The notes under the pieces are model-generated. The model saw only the letters and a program-made list of their open reading frames with translations, had not been told where the DNA came from and ran no database searches. A stretch of DNA of 64,000 nt from an uncultured Alistipes sp. (GTDB taxonomy: Bacteria > Bacteroidota > Bacteroidia > Bacteroidales > Rikenellaceae). The stretch lies in assembly GCA_947623305.1 (NCBI GenBank), contig CANQGQ010000009.1:59990-123989 (forward strand). The letters are read 5' to 3'. Both the position numbers and the translations under genes were made by a program. Below, piece by piece: positions 49,057 to 57,696 of this stretch (the stretch's first letter is position 1; each line of letters begins with the position of its first letter).

Positions 49057-50154
49057 TTATCTTTCCTCTTTTTCGGCCTGGGGCAAATCCTTGACCGAAA
49101 CATCGCGGTTCGAGCGTTCGCGCTCGGCCCGCTGCAACGGATCGGCCGTCCATTCGGCCCAGGCTCGCCGATGGCCGACGATGTCGCAGGCCGTATAAAT
49201 CGCATTGCGCATCGACTGCGGGTCGGCCTTGTCCTGACCTGCGATGTCGAACGCCGTGCCGTGGTCGGGCGACGTGCGGACTACGGGGAGTCCGGCCGTA
49301 AAGTTCACCCCGTCGGGCGACAGGCTCTTGAACGGAGCCAGCCCCTGGTCGTGATACATGGCCAGAATGCCATCGTACCGGACGTAATCGCCGCCAGCGA
49401 AAAGTCCGTCGGCTGCGAACGGCCCGAAAGCCAATACGCCGGCCTCGAACGCCTCGACGATCGCCGGACGGATGATCTCCTCCTCTTCGCGACCCAGCAG
49501 ACCGCCGTCGCCGGCATGCGGATTAAGCGCCATGACGGCGATGCGCGGCTCGACGATTCCGAAGTCCTCTTTCAACGAACGCCTCAACAGATGCAGATCG
49601 CGGACGATCGCCTCTTTCGTAATGTGCGAAGCGATTTCCGACACGGGGAGGTGTTTCGTAACCAATCCCACGCGCAGCACGTCGCTGCACAGAATCATCA
49701 ACGGTTCGCCTCCGAACTCGGCGCCGAAATATTCGGTATGGCCCGTGAAACGGAAATCGTCGCTCTGGACGGCCTGCTTATCGAACGGTGCCGTTACGAG
49801 TGCATCCAGTTCGCCGGCTTTGAGTTCGGCCGTAGCCGTACGCAGCGCCTCGACGGCGGCACGGCCCGCTTCGGGAGCGATCCGCCCGGGATTCACGCCG
49901 GACGTCCGTCCGCAAGCGACCAGATTGATGCGGCCGTGGCGGGCCTCTGCGGCCGATTCGACGACGTTGAACGCGACGGGCTCCGTATCGGGGAGCGTAT
50001 GTTGGTAATAGGCGGCCGTTTCGGGCGAACCGTAGACGACCAACGTATAGAGATCGGCCAAACGCGGATCGGCCAACGATTTGAGAATCACTTCCCATCC
50101 GATGCCGTTGGGATCGCCCTGCGCGATACCTATCTTTCCTCTGTTTTCAGTCAT
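49057..50154 (-). CDS. pdxA: 4-hydroxythreonine-4-phosphate dehydrogenase
   Basis: NAD-dependent enzyme of the DXP-dependent pyridoxal phosphate pathway. I choose the ATG at 50154 (MTENRGKIGIAQGDPNGIG), giving 365 residues; the longer frame runs into the tRNA promoter. Family motifs: GIAQGDPNGIGWEV (about 9-22), VTAPFDKQAV (about 130), TGHTEYF with a metal-binding His (about 150), LNPHAGDGG (about 218) and AMYHDQGLAPFK (about 284). It stands alone, divergent from the tRNA gene. No other pdx gene is in the window. Confidence 0.94.
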   Translation of the reverse strand: MTENRGKIGIAQGDPNGIGWEVILKSLADPRLADLYTLVVYGSPETAAYYQHTLPDTEPVAFNVVESAAEARHGRINLVACGRTSGVNPGRIAPEAGRAAVEALRTATAELKAGELDALVTAPFDKQAVQSDDFRFTGHTEYFGAEFGGEPLMILCSDVLRVGLVTKHLPVSEIASHITKEAIVRDLHLLRRSLKEDFGIVEPRIAVMALNPHAGDGGLLGREEEEIIRPAIVEAFEAGVLAFGPFAADGLFAGGDYVRYDGILAMYHDQGLAPFKSLSPDGVNFTAGLPVVRTSPDHGTAFDIAGQDKADPQSMRNAIYTACDIVGHRRAWAEWTADPLQRAERERSNRDVSVKDLPQAEKEER

Positions 50155-50175
50155 AAACCTCCTGATTTCAAAGGC

Positions 50176-50183
50176 CAAAGTTA
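50176..50183 (-). promoter_or_regulatory. pdxA -7 box
   Basis: CAAAGTTA reads TAACTTTG on the minus strand, 22 bases upstream of the pdxA start. No clear -33 box. Confidence 0.45.
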
Positions 50184-50261
50184 GGAAAAATTCGAATAAG
50201 TCGCCTACTTTCTCGGTAATTTTGTGCAAATCCGGCGGTTTCATAAAAATTTGCCGGAAAA

Positions 50262-50293
50262 TTTGGTGGATTGAGAAGAACGGACTATCTTTG
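50262..50293 (+). promoter_or_regulatory. tRNA-Glu promoter
   Basis: TTTG at 50262-50265 and TATCTTTG at 50286-50293, 20 bases apart, match the consensus fully. The tRNA starts 20 bases after the -7 box. Confidence 0.8.
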
Positions 50294-50312
50294 CACCGCA
50301 AACGATGCACGA

Positions 50313-50384
50313 GGTGGATTCATCTAAGGGTTAGGATACATGCCTCTCACGCATGACATAGGGGTTCGAATCCCCTATCCACTA
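50313..50384 (+). tRNA. tRNA-Glu (anticodon CTC)
   Basis: Acceptor arm GGTGGAT/ATCCACT, D arm ATCT/GGAT, anticodon arm CATGC-CTCTCAC-GCATG with anticodon CTC, and T arm AGGGG-TTCGAAT-CCCCT. The first acceptor pair is G.U. CCA is not encoded. It reads GAG codons. A terminator follows at 50392-50421. Confidence 0.93.
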
Positions 50385-50391
50385 CACCGAG

Positions 50392-50421
50392 ACGGAACGT
50401 ATTGACGACGTTCCGTTTTTT
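50392..50421 (+). terminator. tRNA terminator
   Basis: ACGGAACGT (50392-50400) pairs perfectly with ACGTTCCGT (50408-50416) around a 7-base loop, followed by TTTTT. It may also serve the convergent HxlR gene weakly. Confidence 0.85.
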
Positions 50422-50452
50422 GTTGCCTCCTGCAAAGGCCCCGCAATCCGTT

Positions 50453-50824
50453 CTATTTCGCAGCTGCATTCGCTTTTCCGGCACCGTATTTCTCCAAAAA
50501 CAGCCGTTCGTTTTTCGTTCCCCATTCGAGCATGGCGTCGATAATCGGAATCAAGGTCATTCCGAGTTCCGTGATGGCGTATTCCGACCGCGGCGGCAAT
50601 TCGGGGTAGATGGTCTTTGCGACCAACCCGTCATCCACCAACTCTTTCAGATGCAGATCCAACACGCGCGGCGCGGCCTCGGGCAACGCCTTGTGCAACT
50701 CACTCGGACGCATCGGCCCGTGCCGCAATTCATCCAACAGGCAGGATTTCCATTTGGAATCGATCAGGCTCATCGTCAACCGCAACGGGCAATCGAGGTC
50801 GACCGGTATCTTTCGTTCATACAT
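50453..50824 (-). CDS. HxlR-family transcription regulator
   Basis: Winged-helix regulator of 123 residues. The family core is visible: CPLRLTMSLIDSKWKSCLLDELRHGPMRPSEL (core LIDSKWKSCLLDELRHGPMR, about 20-39), then LHLKELVDDGLVAKTIY and PPRSEYAITELGMTLIPI. Many HxlR proteins sense quinones, aldehydes or redox stress and control a divergent reductase gene. Here the nearest plus-strand genes (51177 and 51569) include an FMN-dependent reductase, 352 bases away, which fits such a pairing; the target is inference. Confidence 0.92.
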   Translation of the reverse strand: MYERKIPVDLDCPLRLTMSLIDSKWKSCLLDELRHGPMRPSELHKALPEAAPRVLDLHLKELVDDGLVAKTIYPELPPRSEYAITELGMTLIPIIDAMLEWGTKNERLFLEKYGAGKANAAAK

Positions 50825-51176
50825 ATTTTTAGGTAACTATCTACAACTTTACACCGAATCGAGTTGGCGAATGGATTTACATGGCCGGCGGTCGTAGTGC
50901 TCGTGGCTTCGCCGCGTATTCAGTTTTGACCCACCCCTAAACCCCCGCCTTGGCGGGGGGTTCGGTCGAAACCCGCAAGGTTGTACAGTTAGTTCATATG
51001 AAATTTATCAAATCGCTTCCTTTTATTGTTCAATCGGCGCAGCCAAAGTTACGAATAATCGTTCGAATGGCGTATACAGTGAGCGAATTTTCGATACCTG
51101 AAAAATTTTTCGGTACTTGCATGAATTGCGAATACCCCGTAATTTTGCAAGTGAAACCATAAAATAACAAAACATC
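50825..51176. other. Intergenic region with GC-rich hairpin and a promoter
   Basis: No gene is seen. CCCCCGCC (50942-50949) pairs with GGCGGGGG (50952-50959) across a very tight TT; flanking CCACCCCTAAA and GGTTCGGTC look like a leftover of a longer repeat. The right end holds the promoter for the NTF2-like gene. Confidence 0.5.
51117..51147 (+). promoter_or_regulatory. Promoter of the NTF2-like/FMN-reductase pair
   Basis: TTG at 51117-51119 and TAATTTTG at 51140-51147, 20 bases apart, and 30 bases before the first start codon. Confidence 0.65.
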
Positions 51177-51572
51177 ATGCGAGATTCGATCCAAGAGTAC
51201 GAGGCCGTGCAGGAAGCCGCCATGAAATTCGTACGGAGCGTAGCCGAGGGCAACAGCCGATATGCCCGCGAATTGTTCACCGACGATGCCGTCCTGTTCG
51301 GCTTTCTCGACGGAAAGTTGGAGCACGGTTCCATCGAACAGTTTTACAAAAATGTGGATACGGTCAGCGGCGGCGAAAGATTCAAGGACCGCGTAGATGT
51401 CGTAGCCGTCGAGGAGACGCTCGCCGTCGTCCGCGTGCTCGAAGAGGGCTGGGGCGGGCGCATCGACTTCACCGACTATCTGTTGCTGCTGAAAATCGAA
51501 GGCGAATGGAAATGCGTCGCCAAAGCCTACAACCAAAATTCGAACACGATTCAAAAACAGTCCGCGAAATGA
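51177..51572 (+). CDS. NTF2-like (SnoaL/lumazine-binding-type) protein
   Basis: Small soluble protein of 131 residues with the cone-shaped NTF2 fold signature: an N-terminal helix (YEAVQEAAMKFVRSVAEGN), ARELFTDDAVLFGFLDGKLEHG, then strands ending in LLLLKIEGEWKCVAKAYNQN. Such proteins (SnoaL or Lumazine_bd_2-like) often bind small ligands without catalysis. It overlaps the FMN-reductase gene as ATGA, so the two products are made together. No catalytic site can be named. Confidence 0.8.
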   Translation: MRDSIQEYEAVQEAAMKFVRSVAEGNSRYARELFTDDAVLFGFLDGKLEHGSIEQFYKNVDTVSGGERFKDRVDVVAVEETLAVVRVLEEGWGGRIDFTDYLLLLKIEGEWKCVAKAYNQNSNTIQKQSAK

Positions 51573-52108
51573 AAATCGTCGTAATCACCGGAAGCCCCCG
51601 CAAGAACGGCAACAGCTTCGCCATGACCGATGCGTTCATTCGGGCGGCGGAACAACGCGGAAACACGATCCAACGGTTCGACGCCGCATTCATGCAGATA
51701 GGCGGGTGCCACGCCTGCCTGACCTGCTACCAAACGGGGAAAGCCTGCTCGTTCGACGACGATTTCAATCGGATCGCACCGGCGCTGCTGGAAGCCGATG
51801 CCGTAGTCTTCACGATGCCGGTCTATTGGTACTCCATACCGGCCCAAATCAAAGGCGTCATCGACCGCATCTTCTCGTTGGTCGTGGGCGGCAAAGAGGT
51901 GGCAGGCAAGAAGTGCGCCTTGATCGCCTGCTGCGAAGAAGATGACCTCACCGTCATGGATGGCGTACGGATGCCGATCGAACGTTCGGCCGCCCTGCTC
52001 AAATGGGAGATGGTCGGCGAAGTTCTCGTGCCCGGCGTTTTCGAGGCCGGAGACATCGACAAAACGGACGGATGTTCGCAGGCCGCCGCACTTGCCGCAA
52101 AATTTTAG
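51569..52108 (+). CDS. NAD(P)H-dependent FMN reductase/flavodoxin-like protein
   Basis: Flavoprotein of 179 residues. The start at 51569 is preferred because it overlaps the upstream stop as ATGA and opens with MKIVVITGSPRKNGNS, the flavin phosphate loop. GGCHACLTCYQTGKACSFDDD (core CHACLTCYQTGKAC) has the CxxC..C seen in iron-sulfur-flavoprotein-like reductases, and FTMPVYWYSIPAQIKGVIDR is the second flavin loop. Function may be reduction of quinones, disulfides or azo compounds. Followed by a terminator. Confidence 0.88.
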   Translation: MKIVVITGSPRKNGNSFAMTDAFIRAAEQRGNTIQRFDAAFMQIGGCHACLTCYQTGKACSFDDDFNRIAPALLEADAVVFTMPVYWYSIPAQIKGVIDRIFSLVVGGKEVAGKKCALIACCEEDDLTVMDGVRMPIERSAALLKWEMVGEVLVPGVFEAGDIDKTDGCSQAAALAAKF

Positions 52109-52130
52109 TCGATTTTTTCGAGTTTCACGC

Positions 52131-52166
52131 ATCGGCGGAGGCCAGCAACGGCTTCCGCCGATTTTC
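52131..52166 (+). terminator. Terminator of the FMN-reductase operon
   Basis: ATCGGCGGAGGCC (52131-52143) pairs with GGCTTCCGCCGAT (52150-52162) with one G.U, followed by TTTT. Confidence 0.75.
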
Positions 52167-52261
52167 CGTTATCGACGGCACCGAAGAATCGACCGGTAAC
52201 GAAATTTTCCATACAATATTATTAAAAAGGGAAAAATTTTCCGACTTTTATAAATTATCCT

Positions 52262-52269
52262 TAACTTTG
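52262..52269 (+). promoter_or_regulatory. nadE -7 box
   Basis: TAACTTTG lies 35 bases before the nadE start. The -33 position holds TTTT at 52237-52240 (21 bases away), a weak match. Confidence 0.5.
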
Positions 52270-52303
52270 CAAAGTTGTACAGTATCGACTAAAGCTACTA
52301 TTG

Positions 52304-53884
52304 ATGAAAATAGCCATTGCCCAGTTGAATTACACCATCGGTGATGTCGAGGGGAACCGATCGAAAATCATCGAAGCCGTCAACAAAGCCAAGGCTCAAC
52401 ACGCCGACTTAGTTATTTTCGCAGAACAAGCCCTCAGCGGCACTCCCGCTTTCGACCTGCTCCGCAAGACTACTTTTCTCGAACTCTGCGAAGACGCTCT
52501 CTCCGAAATCGCGACCCACTGTCAGGGAATTACCGCCATCGTCGGTTCGCCCATGCTCACGACCGAAGGCACCATCAGCGCGGCCGTGCTCATCCAGGAC
52601 GGGGCGATCCAACGTGTCATCGGTAAAAAGCACATTACGGCCCGTCGCGAAATGGGTTTTTTGATTCCGTCGAAAGGATTCGAATACCTCACCATCGCAG
52701 GACACCGCTGCGCCGTCATCGTCGGCAGCGACCTGCGGTACGAACACGATTTCGACCAGTCGGTCGAAACCATCCTTTCGATCAACGCCCGCCGCTACGG
52801 CAAGGGCGCCCTTTCCTACCGCTACGAACTCATGCGCCATCTGGCCTACGTCGAGAGCAAAAACATCGTGATGGTCAACCAAGTGGGCGCTTCGACCGAT
52901 TTGGTCTACGACGGCACCTCGGGCGCACTCAATGCCCGCGGTGAATTGGTATTGATGATGAAGCGCTTTCAGGAGGATTTTCAAATTTTCGATACCGACG
53001 CTCCCGCAACGTCCATTACAGCCCCCACGAGCAACGAAACCCGAACACGCATGCTCTACGAAGCGGCCTGCTGCGGCGTGCACGACTTTTTCCATAAAAA
53101 CGGGTACAGCAAAGCCTGCATCGGCCTTTCCGGAGGCATCGACTCAGCCATCGTAGCGGTCATCGCCGCCAATGCACTGGGCCGCGAAAACGTGCGGGCG
53201 CTGTTGATGCCGTCGCCGTTCTCCACCGACCATTCGGTCGAGGATGCCCGAGCGCTGGCCGAACGGCTCGGCATCGCCTATGATGTCATCCCCATCACCG
53301 AAATCTACGGAAGCGTAGTCGATACATTGAAGCCCGTCATCGGCGGTACGGAATTCGACGCCACGGAGGAGAACATCCAGTCGCGTATCCGTACGATTCT
53401 GCTGATGGCCTTGCAGAACAAGACGGGGCACGTGCTGCTCAATTCATCGAACAAGAGCGAAAACGCGCTGGGCCTTTGCACGCTCTACGGCGATACGGCC
53501 GGAGCGTTCAGTCCGACGGGCGACCTCTACAAAAGCGAAATGTACGATCTTGCCCGCTACATCAACCGGACGCAGGACAACGTCATTCCCGAAAATATCC
53601 TCGACAAGGCTCCGTCGTCGGAGCTGCACCCGGGTCAGAAGGATACCGACATCCTCCCGCCCTACGAGGTGGTCGATGCCATCCTCTACCGGATGATCGA
53701 AGAGGGGCAGCACCGCGAAGAGATCATCAACGCGGGATTCGACGCCGAGGTGGTCGAGAAAATCCATAACATGATCATGCACAACGAAAAGAAGCGCTTC
53801 CAGTTCCCGCCGGTGCTGCGTCTTTCGATGTGCTCGTTCGGCCATGAACGACTGATGCCGTTGACCAACAAATACGGCGATTGA
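52304..53884 (+). CDS. nadE: Glutamine-dependent NAD+ synthetase
   Basis: Converts nicotinate adenine dinucleotide to NAD using ATP and glutamine-derived ammonia. The 526 residues combine an N-terminal nitrilase-type glutaminase domain with the catalytic Glu (FAEQALSG, about 43), Lys (IGKKHITARREMGF, about 113) and a degenerate site around MVNQVGAS in which Asn replaces the usual Cys region residue, and a C-terminal synthetase domain with the P-loop GLSGGIDSAIVAV (about 269-281). If the glutaminase Cys is really absent the enzyme would need free ammonia; this needs alignment. It overlaps the next gene as TGATG. Confidence 0.9.
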   Translation: MKIAIAQLNYTIGDVEGNRSKIIEAVNKAKAQHADLVIFAEQALSGTPAFDLLRKTTFLELCEDALSEIATHCQGITAIVGSPMLTTEGTISAAVLIQDGAIQRVIGKKHITARREMGFLIPSKGFEYLTIAGHRCAVIVGSDLRYEHDFDQSVETILSINARRYGKGALSYRYELMRHLAYVESKNIVMVNQVGASTDLVYDGTSGALNARGELVLMMKRFQEDFQIFDTDAPATSITAPTSNETRTRMLYEAACCGVHDFFHKNGYSKACIGLSGGIDSAIVAVIAANALGRENVRALLMPSPFSTDHSVEDARALAERLGIAYDVIPITEIYGSVVDTLKPVIGGTEFDATEENIQSRIRTILLMALQNKTGHVLLNSSNKSENALGLCTLYGDTAGAFSPTGDLYKSEMYDLARYINRTQDNVIPENILDKAPSSELHPGQKDTDILPPYEVVDAILYRMIEEGQHREEIINAGFDAEVVEKIHNMIMHNEKKRFQFPPVLRLSMCSFGHERLMPLTNKYGD

Positions 53885-54306
53885 TGGCAGCTCCGATCGA
53901 ACATACGGGACGGGTCGATCGCGTCGAAAACGGGACGGTCTTCGTAACCATCACCTCATCGAGCGCCTGCGGCAGCTGCAAGGCGCGGCAGGCGTGCGGG
54001 CTGGCCGAAACGCAGGAAAAAACCGTCGTCGTGAAGTGCGACGATGCCGCTGCTTATGCACCGGGCGATACGGTCGTGGTGGGCGTTCGCCGCAGCGCCG
54101 GAGCGTTGGCCGTCGCATTGGGCTACGTCGGCGCATTGGTCGTACTGCTGGCGGTGTTGCTGACGACGGTCGGCGTGCTCGGATGGAGCGAAGGCGCAGG
54201 CGCACTGGCCGCATTGGGCGGCGTGGCGCTCTACTATCTCCTGTTATGGGGCTTGCGCCGCAAGATAGAACACACTATTCAATTCACAATCACTAAAAAT
54301 CAATGA
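53884..54306 (+). CDS. rseC: RseC/SoxR-reducing-system-like protein
   Basis: Small inner-membrane protein of 140 residues. A cytoplasmic N-terminal part carries the family cysteines ACGSCKARQACG (about 23-34), followed by two membrane segments (about 72-95 and 100-120) and a basic end. In Bacteroidota and gamma-proteobacteria such proteins lie before rnf genes and may keep the Rnf or SoxR iron-sulfur centres reduced. It shares one base with nadE (TGATG) and overlaps rnfB by ATGA. Confidence 0.9.
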   Translation: MAAPIEHTGRVDRVENGTVFVTITSSSACGSCKARQACGLAETQEKTVVVKCDDAAAYAPGDTVVVGVRRSAGALAVALGYVGALVVLLAVLLTTVGVLGWSEGAGALAALGGVALYYLLLWGLRRKIEHTIQFTITKNQ

Positions 54307-55229
54307 ACGAAGTATTACTTTACACCATCCTGACGCTGTGCGTGCTGGGTGTGCTCGCAGCGGTCATCCTCTACTTCGTGGCCCAGAAATTCCGGGTCGA
54401 AGAGGATCCCCGCATCGACGAGGTGGAGAAGATGCTCCCGGGCGCCAACTGCGGCGGGTGCGGATTCGCCGGCTGCCGCGCGATGGCCGATGCGCTCGTG
54501 AAGAACGACGACATTTCGTCGCTTTTCTGTCCGGTGGGCGGAAGCAACACCATGAACGCCGTGGCCACCTATCTGGGAAAAGCCGCTGCGGAAAAAGAGC
54601 CGCAAGTGGCAACCGTCCGATGCGGCGGCACATGCGAAAAACGGCCCCGTACGAACGAATACGACGGGGCCAAATCATGTGCGGTAGCCTCCTCGCTCTA
54701 TGCGGGTGAGACGGGTTGCGCATTCGGATGCGTCGGTTTCGGCGACTGCGAGGCCGCCTGTGCCTTCGACGCCCTGCACATGGATCCCGCTACGGGCCTT
54801 CCCGTGGTCGATCCCGACAAGTGCACGGCCTGCGGCGCCTGCGTGAAAGCCTGCCCGAAGCACATCATCGAGTTGCGCAAGAAGTGGCCCAAGAACCGTG
54901 CGGTCTACGTATCGTGCGTATCGAAAGACAAGGGCGCCGTAGTGATGAAGGCCTGCAAGGCCGGATGTATCGGCTGCGGCAAATGCGCGAAAGTATGTCC
55001 GTTCGGCGCCATCACGGTGGAGAACAACTTGGCCTACATCGACCCGCAGAAGTGCAAATTGTGCCGCAAGTGCGTGAACGAGTGCCCGACCGGCGCCATC
55101 AAGCTCGTCGGCATGGAACCGCTGCCCAAGGAGCCCAAAGCCCCCGCGACGCCGGCCGCACCGAAACCTGCGCCCGCAACCGAGGCCCCCGCAGCAAACC
55201 CGGAAACCCCGAAAGCGGCTGCCGAATAA
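54303..55229 (+). CDS. rnfB: RnfB electron-transport complex subunit
   Basis: Entry subunit for ferredoxin electrons in the Rnf ferredoxin:NAD+ oxidoreductase. One N-terminal membrane segment (about 5-25) is followed by the 4Fe4S domain (GANCGGCGFAGC, about 47-58, plus a later Cys), a CAFGCVGFGDCEAAC cluster (about 139-153), and ferredoxin modules CTACGACVKACP, CIGCGKCAKVCP and CKLCRKCVNECP. All expected cluster cysteines are present. The 308 residues include an Ala/Pro-rich tail (about 280-308). Confidence 0.96.
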   Translation: MNEVLLYTILTLCVLGVLAAVILYFVAQKFRVEEDPRIDEVEKMLPGANCGGCGFAGCRAMADALVKNDDISSLFCPVGGSNTMNAVATYLGKAAAEKEPQVATVRCGGTCEKRPRTNEYDGAKSCAVASSLYAGETGCAFGCVGFGDCEAACAFDALHMDPATGLPVVDPDKCTACGACVKACPKHIIELRKKWPKNRAVYVSCVSKDKGAVVMKACKAGCIGCGKCAKVCPFGAITVENNLAYIDPQKCKLCRKCVNECPTGAIKLVGMEPLPKEPKAPATPAAPKPAPATEAPAANPETPKAAAE

Positions 55230-55256
55230 TCCCACGTAAATAATTCATTCCGAAAT

Positions 55257-56606
55257 ATGAAGACATTTCCCATCGGCGGAGTTCATCCGTCGGAAAACAA
55301 GTTGAGCTGCTCGAAGCCCATCGAAGTGCTTCCGTTGCCGGAGGTGGTGAACATCCCCCTCTCGCAACACATCGGCGCTCCGGCCGTGGCCAAGGTCGCC
55401 AAAGGCGATCGGGTCGTTACGGGCCAGCTCATCGCCGAAGCGGGCAGTTTCATGTCAGCGAACATCCACTCGCCCATTTCGGGCACGGTAACGGCCGTCG
55501 ATCTCGTAGCCAACGGACAAGGCCTGCGCCAGCCGATGATCACCATCCAGCGCGAAGGCGACGAATGGGCCGAAGGCATCGACCGTTCGACGACGCTCGT
55601 CAAGGAGTGTGCGCTGTCATCGCAGGAGATCATTGCCAAAATCAAGGAGGCAGGCATCGTCGGCATGGGCGGTGCGACGTTCCCCACGCATGTCAAGCTG
55701 TCGGTACCTCCCGGAAAGAAAGCCGAAGTATTGATTATCAACGGTGTGGAGTGCGAACCCTATCTGACCTCCGACCACCGGACGATGCTGGAACGCGGCG
55801 AAGAATTGGTGATCGGCGTTACCATTCTGATGAAAGCGCTCGCCGTGGAAAAAGCCGTCATCGGCATCGAAAACAACAAGCCCGATGCCATCGCTCATCT
55901 GAAAACGATCGTCGCGAACTACAAGGGCATCAAGGTGCAGCCTTTGATGGTGAAATATCCGCAGGGCGGTGAAAAGCAGTTGATTGCAGCCATCACGGGC
56001 CGTCAGGTTCCTCCCCCGCCCGCGCTGCCGATCAACGTGGGCGCCGTGGTCTGCAACGCCTCGACGACCGTCGCCGTTTACGAAGCCGTTCAGAAGAACA
56101 AACCGCTTATAGAAAGGGTCGTAACCGTTACGGGCAAAGGAATAAAAGAGCCGAAAAACCTGCTGACGCGCATGGGTACACCGATTTCGGTGTTGCTCGA
56201 AGCGGCCGGAGGCCTTCCGGAGAATGCGGGCAAGGTCATCAACGGCGGTCCGATGATGGGTCGTGCGATGTGCAACCTCGACTCGCCCGTTACGAAAGGA
56301 TGCTCGGGCATCACGGTCATGAGCGGTCGCGACGCCGTCCGTCAGACGGCCACCCAGTGCATCAAATGCGCGAAGTGCGTCGCCGCCTGCCCGATGGGGC
56401 TCGAACCCTACTATCTCTCGAAGATGACGCAGAAGAAGGGTTGGGAAGCGATCGAAGCCCAGATGGTTACCTCGTGCATCGAATGCGGATCGTGCCAGGC
56501 GACCTGCCCCGCCTATCTGCCGCTGCTGGACTGGATCCGGCTCGGGAAACAGACCGTCATGGGCATCATCCGTGCGCGTGCCGCTGCAGCCGCACCCAAG
56601 AAATAG
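55257..56606 (+). CDS. rnfC: RnfC electron-transport complex subunit
   Basis: NADH- and FMN-binding peripheral subunit of Rnf, 449 residues. It contains the NuoF-like Rossmann region (IVGMGGATFPTHVKL, about 138-152; INGVECEPYLTSDHR, about 164-178) and two 4Fe4S motifs near the end (CIKCAKCVAACP, about 371-382; CIECGSCQATCP, about 410-421). Nothing is missing. A 102-base gap with a 17-bp direct repeat separates it from rnfD. Confidence 0.96.
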   Translation: MKTFPIGGVHPSENKLSCSKPIEVLPLPEVVNIPLSQHIGAPAVAKVAKGDRVVTGQLIAEAGSFMSANIHSPISGTVTAVDLVANGQGLRQPMITIQREGDEWAEGIDRSTTLVKECALSSQEIIAKIKEAGIVGMGGATFPTHVKLSVPPGKKAEVLIINGVECEPYLTSDHRTMLERGEELVIGVTILMKALAVEKAVIGIENNKPDAIAHLKTIVANYKGIKVQPLMVKYPQGGEKQLIAAITGRQVPPPPALPINVGAVVCNASTTVAVYEAVQKNKPLIERVVTVTGKGIKEPKNLLTRMGTPISVLLEAAGGLPENAGKVINGGPMMGRAMCNLDSPVTKGCSGITVMSGRDAVRQTATQCIKCAKCVAACPMGLEPYYLSKMTQKKGWEAIEAQMVTSCIECGSCQATCPAYLPLLDWIRLGKQTVMGIIRARAAAAAPKK

Positions 56607-56639
56607 GTGCCGGCTTCGAACAGTTTTTTAATGAAAAAA

Positions 56640-56690
56640 CCAGGAAGCGCATTCCAGACTTATAAATAAAAAGCCAGGAAAAGCATTCCA
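56640..56690 (+). repeat. 17-bp direct repeat between rnfC and rnfD
   Basis: CCAGGAAGCGCATTCCA (56640-56656) and CCAGGAAAAGCATTCCA (56674-56690) differ at two positions. They lie in the longest gap of the rnf operon and may affect mRNA folding or processing. Confidence 0.6.
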
Positions 56691-56708
56691 CAGGACATTA
56701 ATAAAAAA

Positions 56709-57677
56709 ATGGGAAACAATAATAAATTGACAATCGCTCCTTCGCCCCACGTGCAGTCGGATCGTTCGACGGCGTGCATCATGCGCGACGTAGTCATCGC
56801 CCTGCTGCCCGCGCTGGTCGTTTCGACCGTGGTATTCGGAGCCAACGTGCTTTTCATCACGGCGCTGTCGGTATGCGCCTGCGTGGTATTCGAATATCTG
56901 ATCCAGCGGTTCATCGTCCGCGGCGCCACGACCGTAGGCAACTGGTCGGCCATCGTAACGGGCGTGCTGCTGGCCTTCAACCTGCCGGCGACCATTCCGT
57001 GGTGGATCGTCCTCATCGGCGCGTTCGTCGCCATCGGCATCGCCAAAATGACCTTCGGCGGATTGGGCAAAAATCCGTTCAACCCCGCATTGGTCGGTCG
57101 TGTCTTTCTGTTGATCGCCTATCCCGTGCAGATGACCTCGTTCCCCGAGGTGGACGGGTTCGATGCTCTTTCGGGCGCCACGCCGCTGGCGGCTGTAAAA
57201 CAAGGCACCGTCTCCGCAAGCGCCCACGACGTGCAGGATCTGATGCTGGGCAACATGCCCGGTTCGCTCGGTGAAGTAGCCGCACTGGCCCTGTTGGCCG
57301 GATTCGTCTACCTGCTCTGGCGAAAAGTCATCACGTGGCACATCCCCGTAACGATTCTTGCCACGATGGCCGTTTTCGCCGGCATCGTAGCCGCTTGCAA
57401 CGGCATGACCGGCGTCGCTTTGTGGCAATTCCCGCTGTTCCACGTACTGGCCGGCGGTGCGCTGTTGGGTTCGATCTTCATGGCGACCGACTATGCGACC
57501 TCGCCGATGACGGTCAAAGGCGGCATCGTCTTCGCCATCGGCATCGGCGCCATCACGATGTGCATCCGCCTCTGGGGCGCCTATCCCGAAGGCATGTCGT
57601 TCGCCATCCTGATCATGAACTCGGTGGTGCCCCTGCTCAACAAGTATATCAAACCCAAACGCTTCGGCGTCAAATAA
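56709..57677 (+). CDS. rnfD: RnfD electron-transport complex subunit
   Basis: Integral membrane subunit of Rnf with covalently bound FMN; 322 residues and about nine membrane segments. The flavin-attachment motif SGATP (FDALSGATPLAAV, about residues 155-167) has the acceptor Thr. FGGLGKNPFNPALVGRVFL and MATDYATSP are other family marks. It is in the order rnfBCDGEA. It follows a 102-base gap. Confidence 0.96.
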   Translation: MGNNNKLTIAPSPHVQSDRSTACIMRDVVIALLPALVVSTVVFGANVLFITALSVCACVVFEYLIQRFIVRGATTVGNWSAIVTGVLLAFNLPATIPWWIVLIGAFVAIGIAKMTFGGLGKNPFNPALVGRVFLLIAYPVQMTSFPEVDGFDALSGATPLAAVKQGTVSASAHDVQDLMLGNMPGSLGEVAALALLAGFVYLLWRKVITWHIPVTILATMAVFAGIVAACNGMTGVALWQFPLFHVLAGGALLGSIFMATDYATSPMTVKGGIVFAIGIGAITMCIRLWGAYPEGMSFAILIMNSVVPLLNKYIKPKRFGVK

Positions 57678-57696
57678 TTGAAAAGGAGGCAAACTT

